64,000 nucleotides of DNA from Bacillus siamensis KCTC 13613 (GTDB lineage Bacteria; Bacillota; Bacilli; Bacillales; Bacillaceae). Below the pieces are notes generated by a model that was not told where the DNA came from, made no database searches, and saw only the letters and a program-made list of their open reading frames with translations. Below, one piece after another: positions 46,205 through 55,331 of the stretch. The stretch spans positions 806,001 to 870,000 of the forward strand of contig NZ_AJVF01000039.1 of the NCBI RefSeq assembly GCF_000262045.1. The letters run 5' to 3'. A program made the position numbers and the translations under genes. How positions within the stretch are numbered: the stretch's first letter is position 1; each line of letters starts with the position of its first letter.

Positions 46205-47695
46205 ATGTTTTATGCATCTGATCAATTGCGGCATCCCGAAACCCTGGTCATCGGTCTTTTTCAAAAAAGCATGCTGAGCGGATTTACGAAGGAATTAGAT
46301 GATAAACTGGATGGACATTTGACACAGCTGTTAAAGGACGGTGATGTGTCTGCCAAACGCAATCGTGTATCAAAAGTATACCCTCCGGCTGCGACGGGTA
46401 TGAAACGTATTTACTTTATCGGCTTGGGAAGGGAAGCGGATTATTCGTTTGAAGATGCGAAAGAATGCTTCGCACGCGTGTTTCAGCAGATTCACCAAGA
46501 TAAAAAACAAGAAGTATCCGTTCTGCTTGATACGTTCGTCTCCGGTGAAGTGCCTGCCGCCGATGCCGCTCATGCGCTTTCGGAAAGCTGTCTGCTTGCG
46601 GTTTATGAGGTGCAGGATTATAAACATAAATCGAATGAGCCGGATCAGGAACTGACTTCCGTCTGCGCCGTGACCGAAGAAGACTTGAGGGAAGTGCAGG
46701 CCGGCCTGAACGTCGGCGCGGCATACGGCCAAGGGACGAATTCAGCCCGCACGCTTGTGAACATGCCGGGAAATATGCTGACGGCCACCGATTTGGCGTC
46801 ATATGCAGCTGAGCTTGCGGCAAAATATGATTTTGAGTGTGAAATTTTAGAAAAAGAAGAAATGGAAGAGCTCGGAATGGGCGGGCTGCTAGCCGTTAAC
46901 AAAGGCTCATCCGAACCGCCGAAAATGATCGTTCTGAAGTATCAGGGCAAAGATTATTGGGAAGATGTCATCGGCCTGGTCGGAAAAGGAATTACCTTTG
47001 ATACCGGCGGATATTCAATTAAGCCGAAAACCGGCATCGTCGGCATGAAAAGCGATATGGGAGGGGCGGCTTCGGTATTGGGCGCAATGGAAATTATCGG
47101 CGAACTGCGGCCTGAACAAAACGTGCTAGCCGTCATTCCGTCTACGGACAACATGATCTCGTCTGATGCCATGAAGCCGGATGACGTCATCGTTTCGCTC
47201 AGCGGAAAAACCATTGAGATTCTGAACACCGATGCGGAAGGCCGCCTCGTGCTTGCCGACGGCATCACATATGCCAAGCAGCACGGAGCCTCTGTCCTCG
47301 TAGACGTCGCAACGTTAACGGGCGGTGTCATTGTCGCCTTAGGAAACGAAATGACGGGCGCCATGACCAATCACGCCGGGTTTTATAAGCAGGTGGCAGA
47401 ATCGGCGAAGGAATCCGGAGAGCCGATCTGGCAGCTTCCGATTACAGAAAAGGATAAAAAACGCGTGAGAAACAGTCAGATGGCTGATTTGAACAATTCT
47501 CCGGGAAGAGAAGGCCACGCGATTATGGCGGGCACATTCATTGGTGAATTCGCGGAAAACACCCCGTGGGTTCATCTCGACATTGCGGGAACCGCGACGG
47601 CGAATAAAGCGACATGCTTCGGCCCTGCCGGCGCAACAGGCGTCATGGCAAGGACGCTGGCCGTTTTGACTGAGCGGTTTACGCCTGAAAGATAA
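46205..47695 (+). CDS. yuiE: Leucyl aminopeptidase (M17) YuiE
   Basis: 496 residues from the ATG eight bases after AAGGAGTG; an upstream ATG 19 codons earlier lacks a site. M17 hallmarks: metal-binding [16 protein letters not shown] (about residue 260), and [13 protein letters not shown] (about 340) with the catalytic Arg. It removes N-terminal residues from peptides in the cytoplasm using two metal ions. Confidence 0.94.
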   Translation: MFYASDQLRHPETLVIGLFQKSMLSGFTKELDDKLDGHLTQLLKDGDVSAKRNRVSKVYPPAATGMKRIYFIGLGREADYSFEDAKECFARVFQQIHQDKKQEVSVLLDTFVSGEVPAADAAHALSESCLLAVYEVQDYKHKSNEPDQELTSVCAVTEEDLREVQAGLNVGAAYGQGTNSARTLVNMPGNMLTATDLASYAAELAAKYDFECEILEKEEMEELGMGGLLAVNKGSSEPPKMIVLKYQGKDYWEDVIGLVGKGITFDTGGYSIKPKTGIVGMKSDMGGAASVLGAMEIIGELRPEQNVLAVIPSTDNMISSDAMKPDDVIVSLSGKTIEILNTDAEGRLVLADGITYAKQHGASVLVDVATLTGGVIVALGNEMTGAMTNHAGFYKQVAESAKESGEPIWQLPITEKDKKRVRNSQMADLNNSPGREGHAIMAGTFIGEFAENTPWVHLDIAGTATANKATCFGPAGATGVMARTLAVLTERFTPER

Positions 47696-47700
47696 CAGCA

Positions 47701-47728
47701 CCCGCTGCCTTGATGCAGCGGGTTTTTT
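47701..47728 (+). terminator. Terminator after yuiE
   Basis: CCCGCTG / CAGCGGG stem with an eight-base loop and six T. Confidence 0.88.
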
Positions 47729-47740
47729 GATTTCCAAAAT

Positions 47741-47756
47741 CTTTAGTTGACTAAAG
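47741..47756. promoter_or_regulatory. Palindrome before yuiF
   Basis: CTTTAGTTGACTAAAG is a perfect inverted repeat around TG. It contains TTGACT, which could be a -35 box with a weak TTAACT -10 17 bases further on. ACTAAAG recurs about 50 bases downstream. An operator is likely; the regulator is unknown. Confidence 0.5.
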
Positions 47757-47826
47757 CGCAGAATGTATGTTAACTTTAATTATCTACTACATTAGCAAAC
47801 TAAAGGATTTTTGGAGGGACTCATCA

Positions 47827-49155
47827 ATGAATGCTGTTGTTGTCGCAGTATTGCTTATGCTCGTCTTAAGCCTGCTGCGTGTCAATATTATTATAGCTTT
47901 AATGATCGGAGCGCTTGCCGGCGGACTGACAGGGGGCTTAGGCCTTGGAGAGACGGTGAAGGCTTTTACTGACGGTCTCGGCGGAAATGCCACCGTCGCG
48001 GTCAGCTACGCGCTGCTCGGAGCATTTGCCGCGGCGCTGACAAAGACGGGGCTTCCCGATGCAATGGTCGAAGCGTCTGTCAAACTAATCGGTAAAAAGG
48101 AAGATTCGCGGAAAAAAGCACTGTCTAAAGTGTTAATCGTACTGATTATTTTAATCATATCCTGTTTCTCGCAAAACGTGGTGCCCGTTCACATTGCGTT
48201 TATTCCGGTATTAATTCCGCCGCTTTTAAAAATATTTAACGAACTTGAAATGGACCGCAGGCTGGTCGCGTGTGTGATGACATTCGGACTGACTGCGCCG
48301 TACATTGTTCTGCCGATCGGATTCGGACAGATTTTCCAGGGGATGCTGAGAGATAATATGGCATCAGCCGGTTTAAAGGTGCCGCTCAGTGATATCCCGT
48401 ATGCTTTAATCATCCCGACGGCGGGGATGGTAGTCGGTTTAATTTTATCCGTCATCGTCTTCCGCAAACCGAAGAAATATGAGACGAAGGAGATTGCCGG
48501 ATTATCGTCTTCTCCTTATACGAAAAAAAGCATTGCGATCGCCCTGTTCTCCATTGCCGTGTCGCTTGCCGTTCAGCTCTACCTGTCACAGGTGCTCGGA
48601 GTGGAAGGCATGATCATGGGCGCGCTCGCCGGCTTGTTTACGCTGTTTATCAGCGGAGTCATGAAGCGCAATGAAGCGGATAAGCTGATCACAGACGGTA
48701 TGATTCTGATGGCCTTTATCGGTTTTGTTATGCTCGTTGCGGCCGGTTTTTCAAATGTATTGAACAAAACGGGGGATGTGGCTTCCTTGGTCAAAGCATC
48801 AACAGGCTTTATCGGCCACAGCCAATCGTTAGGCGCGCTCCTGATGCTGATCGTCGGTTTATTAATCACAATGGGAATCGGATCGTCATTTGCAACCGTC
48901 CCGGTCATTACGACTATATTTGTTCCGCTGTGCGCTCAGCTCGGATTCAGCCCGATGGCGACGATCGCCGTAATCGGAGCGGCTGCTGCAGTCGGTGATG
49001 CAGGTTCTCCTGCAAGTGACAGTACGCTCGGGCCGACGTCAGGCCTCAGCGCCGACGGACAGCACCACCACATTTGGGATACGTGCGTCCCGACATTTAT
49101 TTTCTATAACATTCCGCTTGTCATATTCGGCTGGATTGCCGCAGTTGTCCTGTAA
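47827..49155 (+). CDS. yuiF: NhaC/amino-acid-transporter-like membrane protein YuiF
   Basis: 442 residues from the ATG after TTGGAGGGAC; an ATG 20 codons upstream has no site. About eleven to twelve membrane helices. It has the family's QNVVPVHIAFIPVLIPPLL and AVGDAGSPASDSTLGPTSGL motifs, the latter typical of the NhaC/YuiF/ArsB-fold antiporter or amino-acid permease group. The substrate is not evident; related proteins are annotated as Na+/H+ antiporters or histidine permeases. Confidence 0.86.
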   Translation: MNAVVVAVLLMLVLSLLRVNIIIALMIGALAGGLTGGLGLGETVKAFTDGLGGNATVAVSYALLGAFAAALTKTGLPDAMVEASVKLIGKKEDSRKKALSKVLIVLIILIISCFSQNVVPVHIAFIPVLIPPLLKIFNELEMDRRLVACVMTFGLTAPYIVLPIGFGQIFQGMLRDNMASAGLKVPLSDIPYALIIPTAGMVVGLILSVIVFRKPKKYETKEIAGLSSSPYTKKSIAIALFSIAVSLAVQLYLSQVLGVEGMIMGALAGLFTLFISGVMKRNEADKLITDGMILMAFIGFVMLVAAGFSNVLNKTGDVASLVKASTGFIGHSQSLGALLMLIVGLLITMGIGSSFATVPVITTIFVPLCAQLGFSPMATIAVIGAAAAVGDAGSPASDSTLGPTSGLSADGQHHHIWDTCVPTFIFYNIPLVIFGWIAAVVL

Positions 49156-49185
49156 AAAAAGGCTCCCGGAAAGGGGAGCCTTTTT
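49155..49185. terminator. Bidirectional terminator between yuiF and yuiG
   Basis: GGCTCCC / GGGAGCC stem with flanking A and T runs; convergent genes. Confidence 0.88.
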
Positions 49186-49201
49186 GAATGCTTGAAAAAA
49201 C

Positions 49202-49795
49202 TTACGCCGGATTTCGATTGAAGCCCGTCGCTTTATGAATGGACCTGTAAACGGCAGGCGCGACAGATGCCAATAACAATGCTAAAATGATATCTTTTAT
49301 GAAAAACCAAATCATATAAAACCAGGCCATTCCGTAGCTGATCGGAGCATGAAGCCATAATTTCAGCGCAATATACGTATAGGTCGTGCCAATGAGATAA
49401 ATAACCGCGGTACCGATCAAAGAGGCCCATGCATAATGCAGACGGCCGGGTTCTTTTGTCTTTTCCAGCAGCCAGCCGGCTGCAAATGCCGCCGGGATGT
49501 AAGCAAGAATAAATCCCCCGCTCTTACCGATAAACGGCGCAAAGCCTGCTGAGAATTGGGCGAAGATGGGAGCCCCCGCGAGTCCGGCCAATGCGTATAC
49601 CGTCATTGCAATGGCGGCCCGTCTTGCGCCGAGAAGCATCGCGGCTAACAGACAAAAGAAAGGCTGCAGCGAGAGCGGAATTCCCGCAACTTGCAAAAAG
49701 GGAGCCATTGATGTAATGTTGGCGCCGATGGCCATCAGTGCGGCAAACATGCCGATAAGCGCCATATCGCCCGCGCGAAGGTTGCGTTGTTTCAT
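49202..49795 (-). CDS. yuiG: Biotin transporter BioY family, YuiG
   Basis: 197 residues from the ATG after AAGGGGGA; 21 upstream codons are open but lack a site. Six hydrophobic segments and BioY features: IGANITSMAPFLQVAGIPLSLQPFF near the front and GKSGGFILAYIPAAFAAGWL in the middle. It is the S component of an ECF biotin importer, or works alone. A BirA-like operator lies upstream. Confidence 0.93.
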   Translation of the reverse strand: MKQRNLRAGDMALIGMFAALMAIGANITSMAPFLQVAGIPLSLQPFFCLLAAMLLGARRAAIAMTVYALAGLAGAPIFAQFSAGFAPFIGKSGGFILAYIPAAFAAGWLLEKTKEPGRLHYAWASLIGTAVIYLIGTTYTYIALKLWLHAPISYGMAWFYMIWFFIKDIILALLLASVAPAVYRSIHKATGFNRNPA

Positions 49796-49847
49796 TTGTT
49801 TTTCCCCCTTACACTTGTACCAGATTAGCGTAATCGAAGGATGATTA

Positions 49848-49882
49848 ATTGTCAACATGAATTTTATATAGGTTTACTAAAT
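49848..49882. promoter_or_regulatory. Candidate BirA operator between yuiG and yuiH
   Basis: ATTGTCAAC, 15 bases, then GTTTACTAAAT resembles the BirA operator (TTGTTAAC – about 15 – GTTAACAA) with a few mismatches. The left arm overlaps a TTGACA -35 for yuiG on the minus strand (49855..49850). yuiG belongs to the BirA regulon in B. subtilis. Confidence 0.6.
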
Positions 49883-49894
49883 GGAGGGAGCCAT

Positions 49895-50491
49895 ATGTTT
49901 TTCGGGAAAACGAAACAAACAGGACAGTCGGATCGGATTCCGCCAAACCAAAATGTCACAACGAAGTTTCCCGTGCTTCACGCCGGAAATGTTCCTTATT
50001 ATGAAGATATGTCAAAATGGAACCTGCAGGTGTACGGGCTTGTCGACCGTCCTATGCTGTTAAGCTTTGAAGATATTAAAGCCTTTCCGAAAGCCGAATT
50101 GAAAAATGATATTCATTGCGTCACGGGCTGGTCCCGTCTTGATAACGTCTGGCAGGGCATACGCGCGAAAGACATCGCTGAGAAAGCGGGTGTGCACAAA
50201 GAAGCCGGTTTCGTCATTTTGCACGCTGAAGAGGGCTGGACGGCCAATCTGCCGCTTTCTGATTTTACACGGGAGACATCCCTGCTGGCATATGCGCATA
50301 ATGGCGAGCCGTTAACGCCCGAGCACGGCTATCCGCTCAGAGGCGTTTTCCCCCATCTTTATTTTTGGAAAAGCGCCAAATGGCTGCGCGGCATTCAGTT
50401 CACAAATGAAAACCACCCCGGCTTTTGGGAGAAAAACGGCTACCATATGAGGGGAGATCCATGGAAAAATCAGCGCTTTACATGGGATTAA
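49895..50491 (+). CDS. yuiH: Molybdopterin-binding sulfite-oxidase-like protein YuiH
   Basis: 198 residues from the ATG after GGAGGGAG; 18 upstream codons are open but run through the yuiG promoter. The molybdenum-ligand cysteine is in DIHCVTGWSRLDNVW (about residue 75), with PLRGVFPHLYFWKSAKWLRGI near the C-terminus, as in MsrP/sulfite oxidase-fold domains. There is no Tat signal, so it is cytoplasmic, unlike MsrP. The substrate is unknown. Confidence 0.9.
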   Translation: MFFGKTKQTGQSDRIPPNQNVTTKFPVLHAGNVPYYEDMSKWNLQVYGLVDRPMLLSFEDIKAFPKAELKNDIHCVTGWSRLDNVWQGIRAKDIAEKAGVHKEAGFVILHAEEGWTANLPLSDFTRETSLLAYAHNGEPLTPEHGYPLRGVFPHLYFWKSAKWLRGIQFTNENHPGFWEKNGYHMRGDPWKNQRFTWD

Positions 50492-50515
50492 ACACATATC
50501 ATCATATAGTTCTTA

Positions 50516-50545
50516 GGTACCTTATTGAAATAAGGTGCTTTTTTT
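50516..50545 (+). terminator. Terminator after yuiH
   Basis: GTACCTTAT / ATAAGGTGC stem (one G–T pair) with loop TGAA and seven T. Confidence 0.85.
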
Positions 50546-50559
50546 ATATCCAAAATCCA

Positions 50560-50588
50560 TTGACTTTGTTTGGCAAAAAACCTATTAT
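50560..50588 (+). promoter_or_regulatory. Sigma-A promoter of besA
   Basis: TTGACT and TATTAT separated by 17 bases, each 5 of 6 to consensus. The Fur box starts 15 bases after the -10. Confidence 0.75.
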
Positions 50589-50602
50589 TTGAGGTGTCTT
50601 TT

Positions 50603-50621
50603 GATATTGAAAATCATTATC
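50603..50621. promoter_or_regulatory. Fur box upstream of besA
   Basis: GATATTGAAAATCATTATC differs from the 19-base Fur consensus GATAATGATAATCATTATC at two positions. Confidence 0.85.
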
Positions 50622-50660
50622 AATAAGCGGAGCGAATGTCATAGAGGAGATGAACTCATA

Positions 50661-51530
50661 ATGGACGGAAAACAAACAAAGCGGGGTTTCGCGCAGGCCG
50701 GACGATACGCGATTCCGGGTACAGAAGTAAGAGAAATGCGTTCAAAAGGAGGCCGTACGTATCGTATCTTTGTCTCTTTTCCTCAGGAAGAACCGCCTCC
50801 ATCCGGCTTTCCCGTCATCTATCTGCTTGATGCGAATTCCGTGTTCGGTACAATGGCCGAAGCTTTGCGGGTGCAAAGCCGCCGGCCGGAAAAAACAGGC
50901 GTTGTCCCGGCGGTGATTGTCGGAATCGGCTACCCGACTGATCAGCCGTTTTCCGCCGAACGCCACAGTGATTTTACGATGCCGCTCTCTGAATCAGAAC
51001 TGCCGGTGCATCCGCGCGGCGCGGCATGGCCCGAACAGGGAGGAGCGGAAGCGTTTCTGGCATTTATAGAAGAAGCAGTAAAGCCCGCGGTGGAGCGGGA
51101 TTATCCGATCGACAGAGACAGGCAGACGATTTTCGGCCATTCGCTGGGCGGTCTTTTTGTGCTGCAAGTGCTTTTGACGAGACCGGACATGTTCCAGACC
51201 TATGTTGCCGGGAGTCCGTCAATTCACTGGAACAAACGTTTTATTCAGGAAGAAGCGGATCGTTTGTCAGACCGGCTCTCTGAGGACAATCTTCAAGTCA
51301 GCGTACTGCTGGCAGCGGGAGAAATTGAAAAGACACATAAAAGCAGAATTCCGCAGCACGCAGAGGCGCTGTATTCTGTACTATCCGAGTTTGAAAGTGG
51401 CGGAGTCCGCGCTGAATACCGCGAGTTTGAAGGAGAGGGCCATATCTCTGTCCTGCCCGTTTTAATCAGCAGGGCCCTGCGTTTCTGCCTGAATCCGGGA
51501 GGGCCGCATACCTCGTATTCTCCTGCCTGA
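50661..51530 (+). CDS. besA: Bacillibactin trilactone hydrolase BesA
   Basis: 289 residues from the ATG after AGAGGAGATG; the long upstream open frame crosses the Fur box. Alpha/beta hydrolase of the Fes/IroE type: nucleophile Ser in FGHSLGGLF (about residue 163) and His in EGHISVLP (about 261). It hydrolyses Fe–bacillibactin in the cytoplasm to release iron. It has its own Fur-controlled promoter, separate from dhb. Confidence 0.94.
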   Translation: MDGKQTKRGFAQAGRYAIPGTEVREMRSKGGRTYRIFVSFPQEEPPPSGFPVIYLLDANSVFGTMAEALRVQSRRPEKTGVVPAVIVGIGYPTDQPFSAERHSDFTMPLSESELPVHPRGAAWPEQGGAEAFLAFIEEAVKPAVERDYPIDRDRQTIFGHSLGGLFVLQVLLTRPDMFQTYVAGSPSIHWNKRFIQEEADRLSDRLSEDNLQVSVLLAAGEIEKTHKSRIPQHAEALYSVLSEFESGGVRAEYREFEGEGHISVLPVLISRALRFCLNPGGPHTSYSPA

Positions 51531-51578
51531 GAAAAAACAGGCCCTTCGAACTAAATACGGCTGATTCTAATTTTCTAA

Positions 51579-51607
51579 TTGACGGAGTGTTTTGATTTGG
51601 ATATGAT
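51579..51607 (+). promoter_or_regulatory. Sigma-A promoter of the dhb operon
   Basis: TTGACG and TATGAT separated by 17 bases, each 5 of 6 to consensus, 59 bases before dhbA. Confidence 0.78.
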
Positions 51608-51624
51608 TGTCTTGAATCATAATT

Positions 51625-51643
51625 GATAATGATAATCATTATC
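51625..51643. promoter_or_regulatory. Fur box of the dhb operon
   Basis: GATAATGATAATCATTATC, a perfect 19-base Fur box, just downstream of the promoter. Confidence 0.95.
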
Positions 51644-51665
51644 AATATAGGGAGGGAATGATAAT

Positions 51666-52451
51666 ATGGACGCATTGGGAATGAGAGGGAAAACGGCGGT
51701 TGTCACCGGCGCCGCTCAAGGCATCGGAGAAGCAACAGCGCTCGCCCTTGCTGAACAAGGCGTAAATGTGGCTGCTATAGATAAGAACGAAGGCCTGCTT
51801 CGGGGGCTTACTGACAGACTCCGGGAAAAAGGCGTGCAGGCGCAGGCTTTCGCAGCAGATGTATCAGACAGTGCGGCTGTCAATGATATCATCGCCGCCG
51901 TTGAACACGACATGGGTCCTATTGAAATATTGGCGAACGTTGCGGGCGTGCTGCGGCCGGGGCCGGTGCATTCCCTCAGTGATGAAGAGTGGGATCAAAC
52001 ATTTTCAGTTAATACGACCGGTGTATTTCATGTGTCACGGGCTGTCAGCCGATACATGATGGAGCGGAAAAAAGGCGCCATCGTAACGGTCGGTTCAAAT
52101 GCAGCCGGAGTTCCGCGTGCTTCCATGGCGGCTTATGCGGCGTCGAAAGCGGCAGCCGTCATGTTTACGAAATGCCTCGGGCTGGAGCTTGCGGCCTATC
52201 ATATCCGCTGCAACATCGTATCTCCCGGCTCAACGGAAACCGACATGCAGCGTGCGCTGTGGCGGGATGAAAACGGAGCACAGGACGTTATCAGAGGTTC
52301 GCTTGATACATATAAAACGGGAATTCCGCTTCAAAAGCTGGCAAAGCCTTCTGATATTGCAAATGCCGTTTTGTTTCTGGCCTCTGAACAGGCAAGCCAT
52401 ATCACGATGCATGATTTATGCGTGGATGGCGGCGCTACTTTAGGCATTTGA
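51666..52451 (+). CDS. dhbA: 2,3-dihydro-2,3-dihydroxybenzoate dehydrogenase DhbA
   Basis: 261 residues of the SDR family: [14 protein letters not shown] at the N-terminus, NVAG, and active-site [11 protein letters not shown] (Tyr about 157). It oxidises 2,3-dihydro-DHB to 2,3-dihydroxybenzoate with NAD. It is the first gene of dhbACEBF, after a GGGAGGG site, and is followed by dhbC after 23 bases. Confidence 0.95.
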   Translation: MDALGMRGKTAVVTGAAQGIGEATALALAEQGVNVAAIDKNEGLLRGLTDRLREKGVQAQAFAADVSDSAAVNDIIAAVEHDMGPIEILANVAGVLRPGPVHSLSDEEWDQTFSVNTTGVFHVSRAVSRYMMERKKGAIVTVGSNAAGVPRASMAAYAASKAAAVMFTKCLGLELAAYHIRCNIVSPGSTETDMQRALWRDENGAQDVIRGSLDTYKTGIPLQKLAKPSDIANAVLFLASEQASHITMHDLCVDGGATLGI

Positions 52452-52474
52452 TGTAACGAGAAGGAGGGACAATC

Positions 52475-53671
52475 ATGACAAATCAACATTTATTGACGGA
52501 AGTGTCTGCAAAAGAGGTGCTGGACGCTTACAAGCCCGGAGCGTTCTTTTTAGCTTCCCCGAAAAGTACGCTCCTTGCAGAATGTGTGTTTGCAAAAGTG
52601 CCGGATGCAGACGCGGAGAATCAGCTGGACTCACTGCCTGAACGTGTGAGACAGACGCTTCTTGAGGCAAAGCAAGCCGGCATCAAACATCCGATTGCGG
52701 CCGGCGCCATTCCGTTTGACGGGAGAAAAGCTTCGCGGCTTTTTGTACCGAAAGCCGTCCTAACGGCAGGGCCGCTTTCGTTTACGGAAGCTTCCGCAGA
52801 AAAACCCCAAGCGAATACATATGACATCCGGCCCGTTCCTGACCCTGAGGACTTTATGAGCGGTGTGGAACAAGGCGTTTTAAACATTACGGACGGTCCG
52901 CTCAGCAAGATTGTACTGTCAAGGACGCTGCATCTGACCGCTGAAAGAGATATCGACATTCCCCAGGCCGTCAAGCATTTGGCGCAGCACAACCCGCGCG
53001 GCTATACATTCGCTGCAGATGTGACGGGAACGTCAGAAACAAGAAAAACGCTTTTTGGCGCGAGTCCTGAACTGCTTCTGTCGAAAAACGGAACATCGAT
53101 TCTGTCCAATCCGCTGGCAGGTTCTAGACCGCGAAGCACAGATCCCGAAGAGGATCAGAGAAGAGCGGAGGAACTCCTGCAATCAGCTAAAGACCTGCAT
53201 GAACATGCCGTAGTCGTTGCCGCAGTTGCCGCCGCACTTAAACCATTCTGCCGTGTGCTTGATGTGCCGGAAAAACCGTCACTCATTAAAACTGAGGCGA
53301 TGTGGCACTTGTCCACCGAGGTGAAGGGAGAGCTTAGTGATCCCTCAACTACATCGCTTGAGCTGGCCATCGCTCTTCATCCGACGCCGGCTGTATGCGG
53401 AACGCCGACGGATGCGGCGAGAGAAGCGATTCAAAATATTGAGCCGTTTGACCGCAATTTCTACACGGGAATGGCGGGCTGGTGTGATGCTGAAGGTGAC
53501 GGAGAATGGATTATCGCACTTCGCTGCGCCGAAGCGGAAACAAGGTCTCTCCGGCTCTTTGCGGGTGCCGGGATTGTCGCCGGATCAAAGCCGCAGGACG
53601 AATTGGACGAGACATCTGCGAAATTCCGCACCATGCTCCGGGCGATGGGGCTTTATCAAGATGAGATGTAA
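52475..53671 (+). CDS. dhbC: Isochorismate synthase DhbC
   Basis: 398 residues of the chorismate-binding family. Core motifs are KIVLSRTLHLTAERDID, LLSKNGTSILSNPLAGSRPR, the HPTPAVCGTP block and RNFYTGMAGW near the C-terminus. It turns chorismate into isochorismate, the first committed step of bacillibactin. The start ATG follows AGAAGGAGGG. Confidence 0.95.
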   Translation: MTNQHLLTEVSAKEVLDAYKPGAFFLASPKSTLLAECVFAKVPDADAENQLDSLPERVRQTLLEAKQAGIKHPIAAGAIPFDGRKASRLFVPKAVLTAGPLSFTEASAEKPQANTYDIRPVPDPEDFMSGVEQGVLNITDGPLSKIVLSRTLHLTAERDIDIPQAVKHLAQHNPRGYTFAADVTGTSETRKTLFGASPELLLSKNGTSILSNPLAGSRPRSTDPEEDQRRAEELLQSAKDLHEHAVVVAAVAAALKPFCRVLDVPEKPSLIKTEAMWHLSTEVKGELSDPSTTSLELAIALHPTPAVCGTPTDAAREAIQNIEPFDRNFYTGMAGWCDAEGDGEWIIALRCAEAETRSLRLFAGAGIVAGSKPQDELDETSAKFRTMLRAMGLYQDEM

Positions 53672-53689
53672 AAAAGGAGGAAACAGATC

Positions 53690-55315
53690 GTGCTGACTGG
53701 ATTTACGCCATGGCCGGAAGAATGGGCTGACAAATACCGCAAAGACGGCTGCTGGAAGGGTGAAACTTTCGGAGGGATGCTGAAAGAGCGCGCGGCTTTA
53801 TACGGAGATCAAACTGCCGTGACGTGTAAAGGTGTACATTGGACCTACAAAGAATTGGATGAAAGGGCCGACCGTTTGGCGGCGGGACTGCACAAGCTCG
53901 GAATTCAAAAGGAAGACCGCGTTGTCGTTCAGCTGCCGAATATCGCTGAGTTTTTTGAAGTGATTTTTGCGCTGTTCCGGCTCGGGGCGCTGCCCGTCTT
54001 CGCGCTGCCTTCTCACAGAAGCAGTGAGATTACGTATTTCTGCGAGTTTGCGGAGGCGAAAGCATACATCATTCCTGATACGCATTCAGGCTTTGATTAC
54101 AGAGCGCTTGCCAGACAGGTGAAAGACAAACTTCCGGCTTTGGCGCATGTCATTGTGGCCGGCGACGCTGAGGAATTTCAGGAACTGAGCAGCCTGCATA
54201 GAGAGCCCGTCCAGCTGGAAGACGTCAGCCCGTCGGAAGTCGCCTTTTTACAGCTTTCAGGAGGCAGTACGGGGCTGTCCAAGCTGATTCCGAGGACACA
54301 CGATGATTACATATACAGTCTGCGCCTCAGTGCGGAAATATGCGGCTTGGATCATCACAGCGTTTATTTAGCCGCTTTGCCGACAGCGCATAATTATCCG
54401 CTCAGCTCACCCGGTGTGCTGGGAACTTTATATGCCGGGGGCCGGGTTGTTCTGTCACCCGCGCCGAGTCCGGATGACTGCTTCCCGTTAATTGAAAAAG
54501 AGCGTGTCACGATTACAGCGCTCGTCCCGCCGCTTGCGATGGTGTGGATGGAAGCATCCGCTTCGCGACGTGATGATTTATCAAGCCTTCAAGTGCTTCA
54601 AGTTGGAGGCGCCAAATTCAGCGCTGAAGCGGCCCGCCGTGTGAAAAACGCTTTCGGATGCACTCTTCAGCAGGTTTTCGGAATGGCGGAAGGATTGGTG
54701 AATTATACGAGACTGGATGATCCCGAGGAGATCATTGTCAATACGCAAGGCAGACCGATGTCACCATTTGATGAGGTGCGGGTTTTAGATGATGACGGAC
54801 GGGACGTGGCTCCCGGAGAAACCGGACATTTGTTTACACGCGGCCCTTACACGATTCGCGGATATTATAAAGCGCCTGAACATAATAAAAGATCATTCAC
54901 AGATGACGGCTTTTATCAGACCGGCGATCTCGTCAAACTGACGGCGGACGGTTATATCGTCGTCGAAGGACGCGCGAAAGATCAAATCAACCGGGGCGGC
55001 GAAAAGATTGCCGCTGAAGAGGTGGAAAATCACCTTCTGGCTCATCCTGCTGTTCATGATGCGGCCATGGTTTCAATGCCGGATGATTTTCTCGGAGAGC
55101 GGTCCTGTGTGTTCGTCATTCCGAAAGGAGAAGCGCCGAAACCGGGAGAGCTGAAAGCGTTTTTACGGGACCGCGGGCTGGCGGCATATAAAATTCCCGA
55201 CCGGGTTGAATTTATCGCTTCTTTCCCAAAAACCGGCGTCGGCAAGGTCAGCAAAAAGGACCTTCGCGAAACGATCGCCCAAAAATTGAAGCCTGCTGAA
55301 ATCAAACAATCATAA
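53690..55315 (+). CDS. dhbE: 2,3-dihydroxybenzoate-AMP ligase DhbE
   Basis: 541 residues from a GTG start after AAAGGAGG. Stand-alone adenylation domain with [16 protein letters not shown] (core A3), a YQTGDL loop and the C-terminal lysine region [13 protein letters not shown] / GKVSKKDL. Binding-pocket residues read Asn235, Tyr236, Ser239, Ala278, Gln299, Gly301, Val322, Val330, Asn331 (GrsA numbering), the known 2,3-DHB code. It activates DHB and loads it onto DhbB. Confidence 0.96.
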   Translation: MLTGFTPWPEEWADKYRKDGCWKGETFGGMLKERAALYGDQTAVTCKGVHWTYKELDERADRLAAGLHKLGIQKEDRVVVQLPNIAEFFEVIFALFRLGALPVFALPSHRSSEITYFCEFAEAKAYIIPDTHSGFDYRALARQVKDKLPALAHVIVAGDAEEFQELSSLHREPVQLEDVSPSEVAFLQLSGGSTGLSKLIPRTHDDYIYSLRLSAEICGLDHHSVYLAALPTAHNYPLSSPGVLGTLYAGGRVVLSPAPSPDDCFPLIEKERVTITALVPPLAMVWMEASASRRDDLSSLQVLQVGGAKFSAEAARRVKNAFGCTLQQVFGMAEGLVNYTRLDDPEEIIVNTQGRPMSPFDEVRVLDDDGRDVAPGETGHLFTRGPYTIRGYYKAPEHNKRSFTDDGFYQTGDLVKLTADGYIVVEGRAKDQINRGGEKIAAEEVENHLLAHPAVHDAAMVSMPDDFLGERSCVFVIPKGEAPKPGELKAFLRDRGLAAYKIPDRVEFIASFPKTGVGKVSKKDLRETIAQKLKPAEIKQS

Positions 55316-55331
55316 AAAGGAAGTGTTTATA

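Noticed and set aside
51520-51545. Possible terminator between besA and dhbA
   Set aside because: The GCCTG / CAGGC arms are short and no T run follows.
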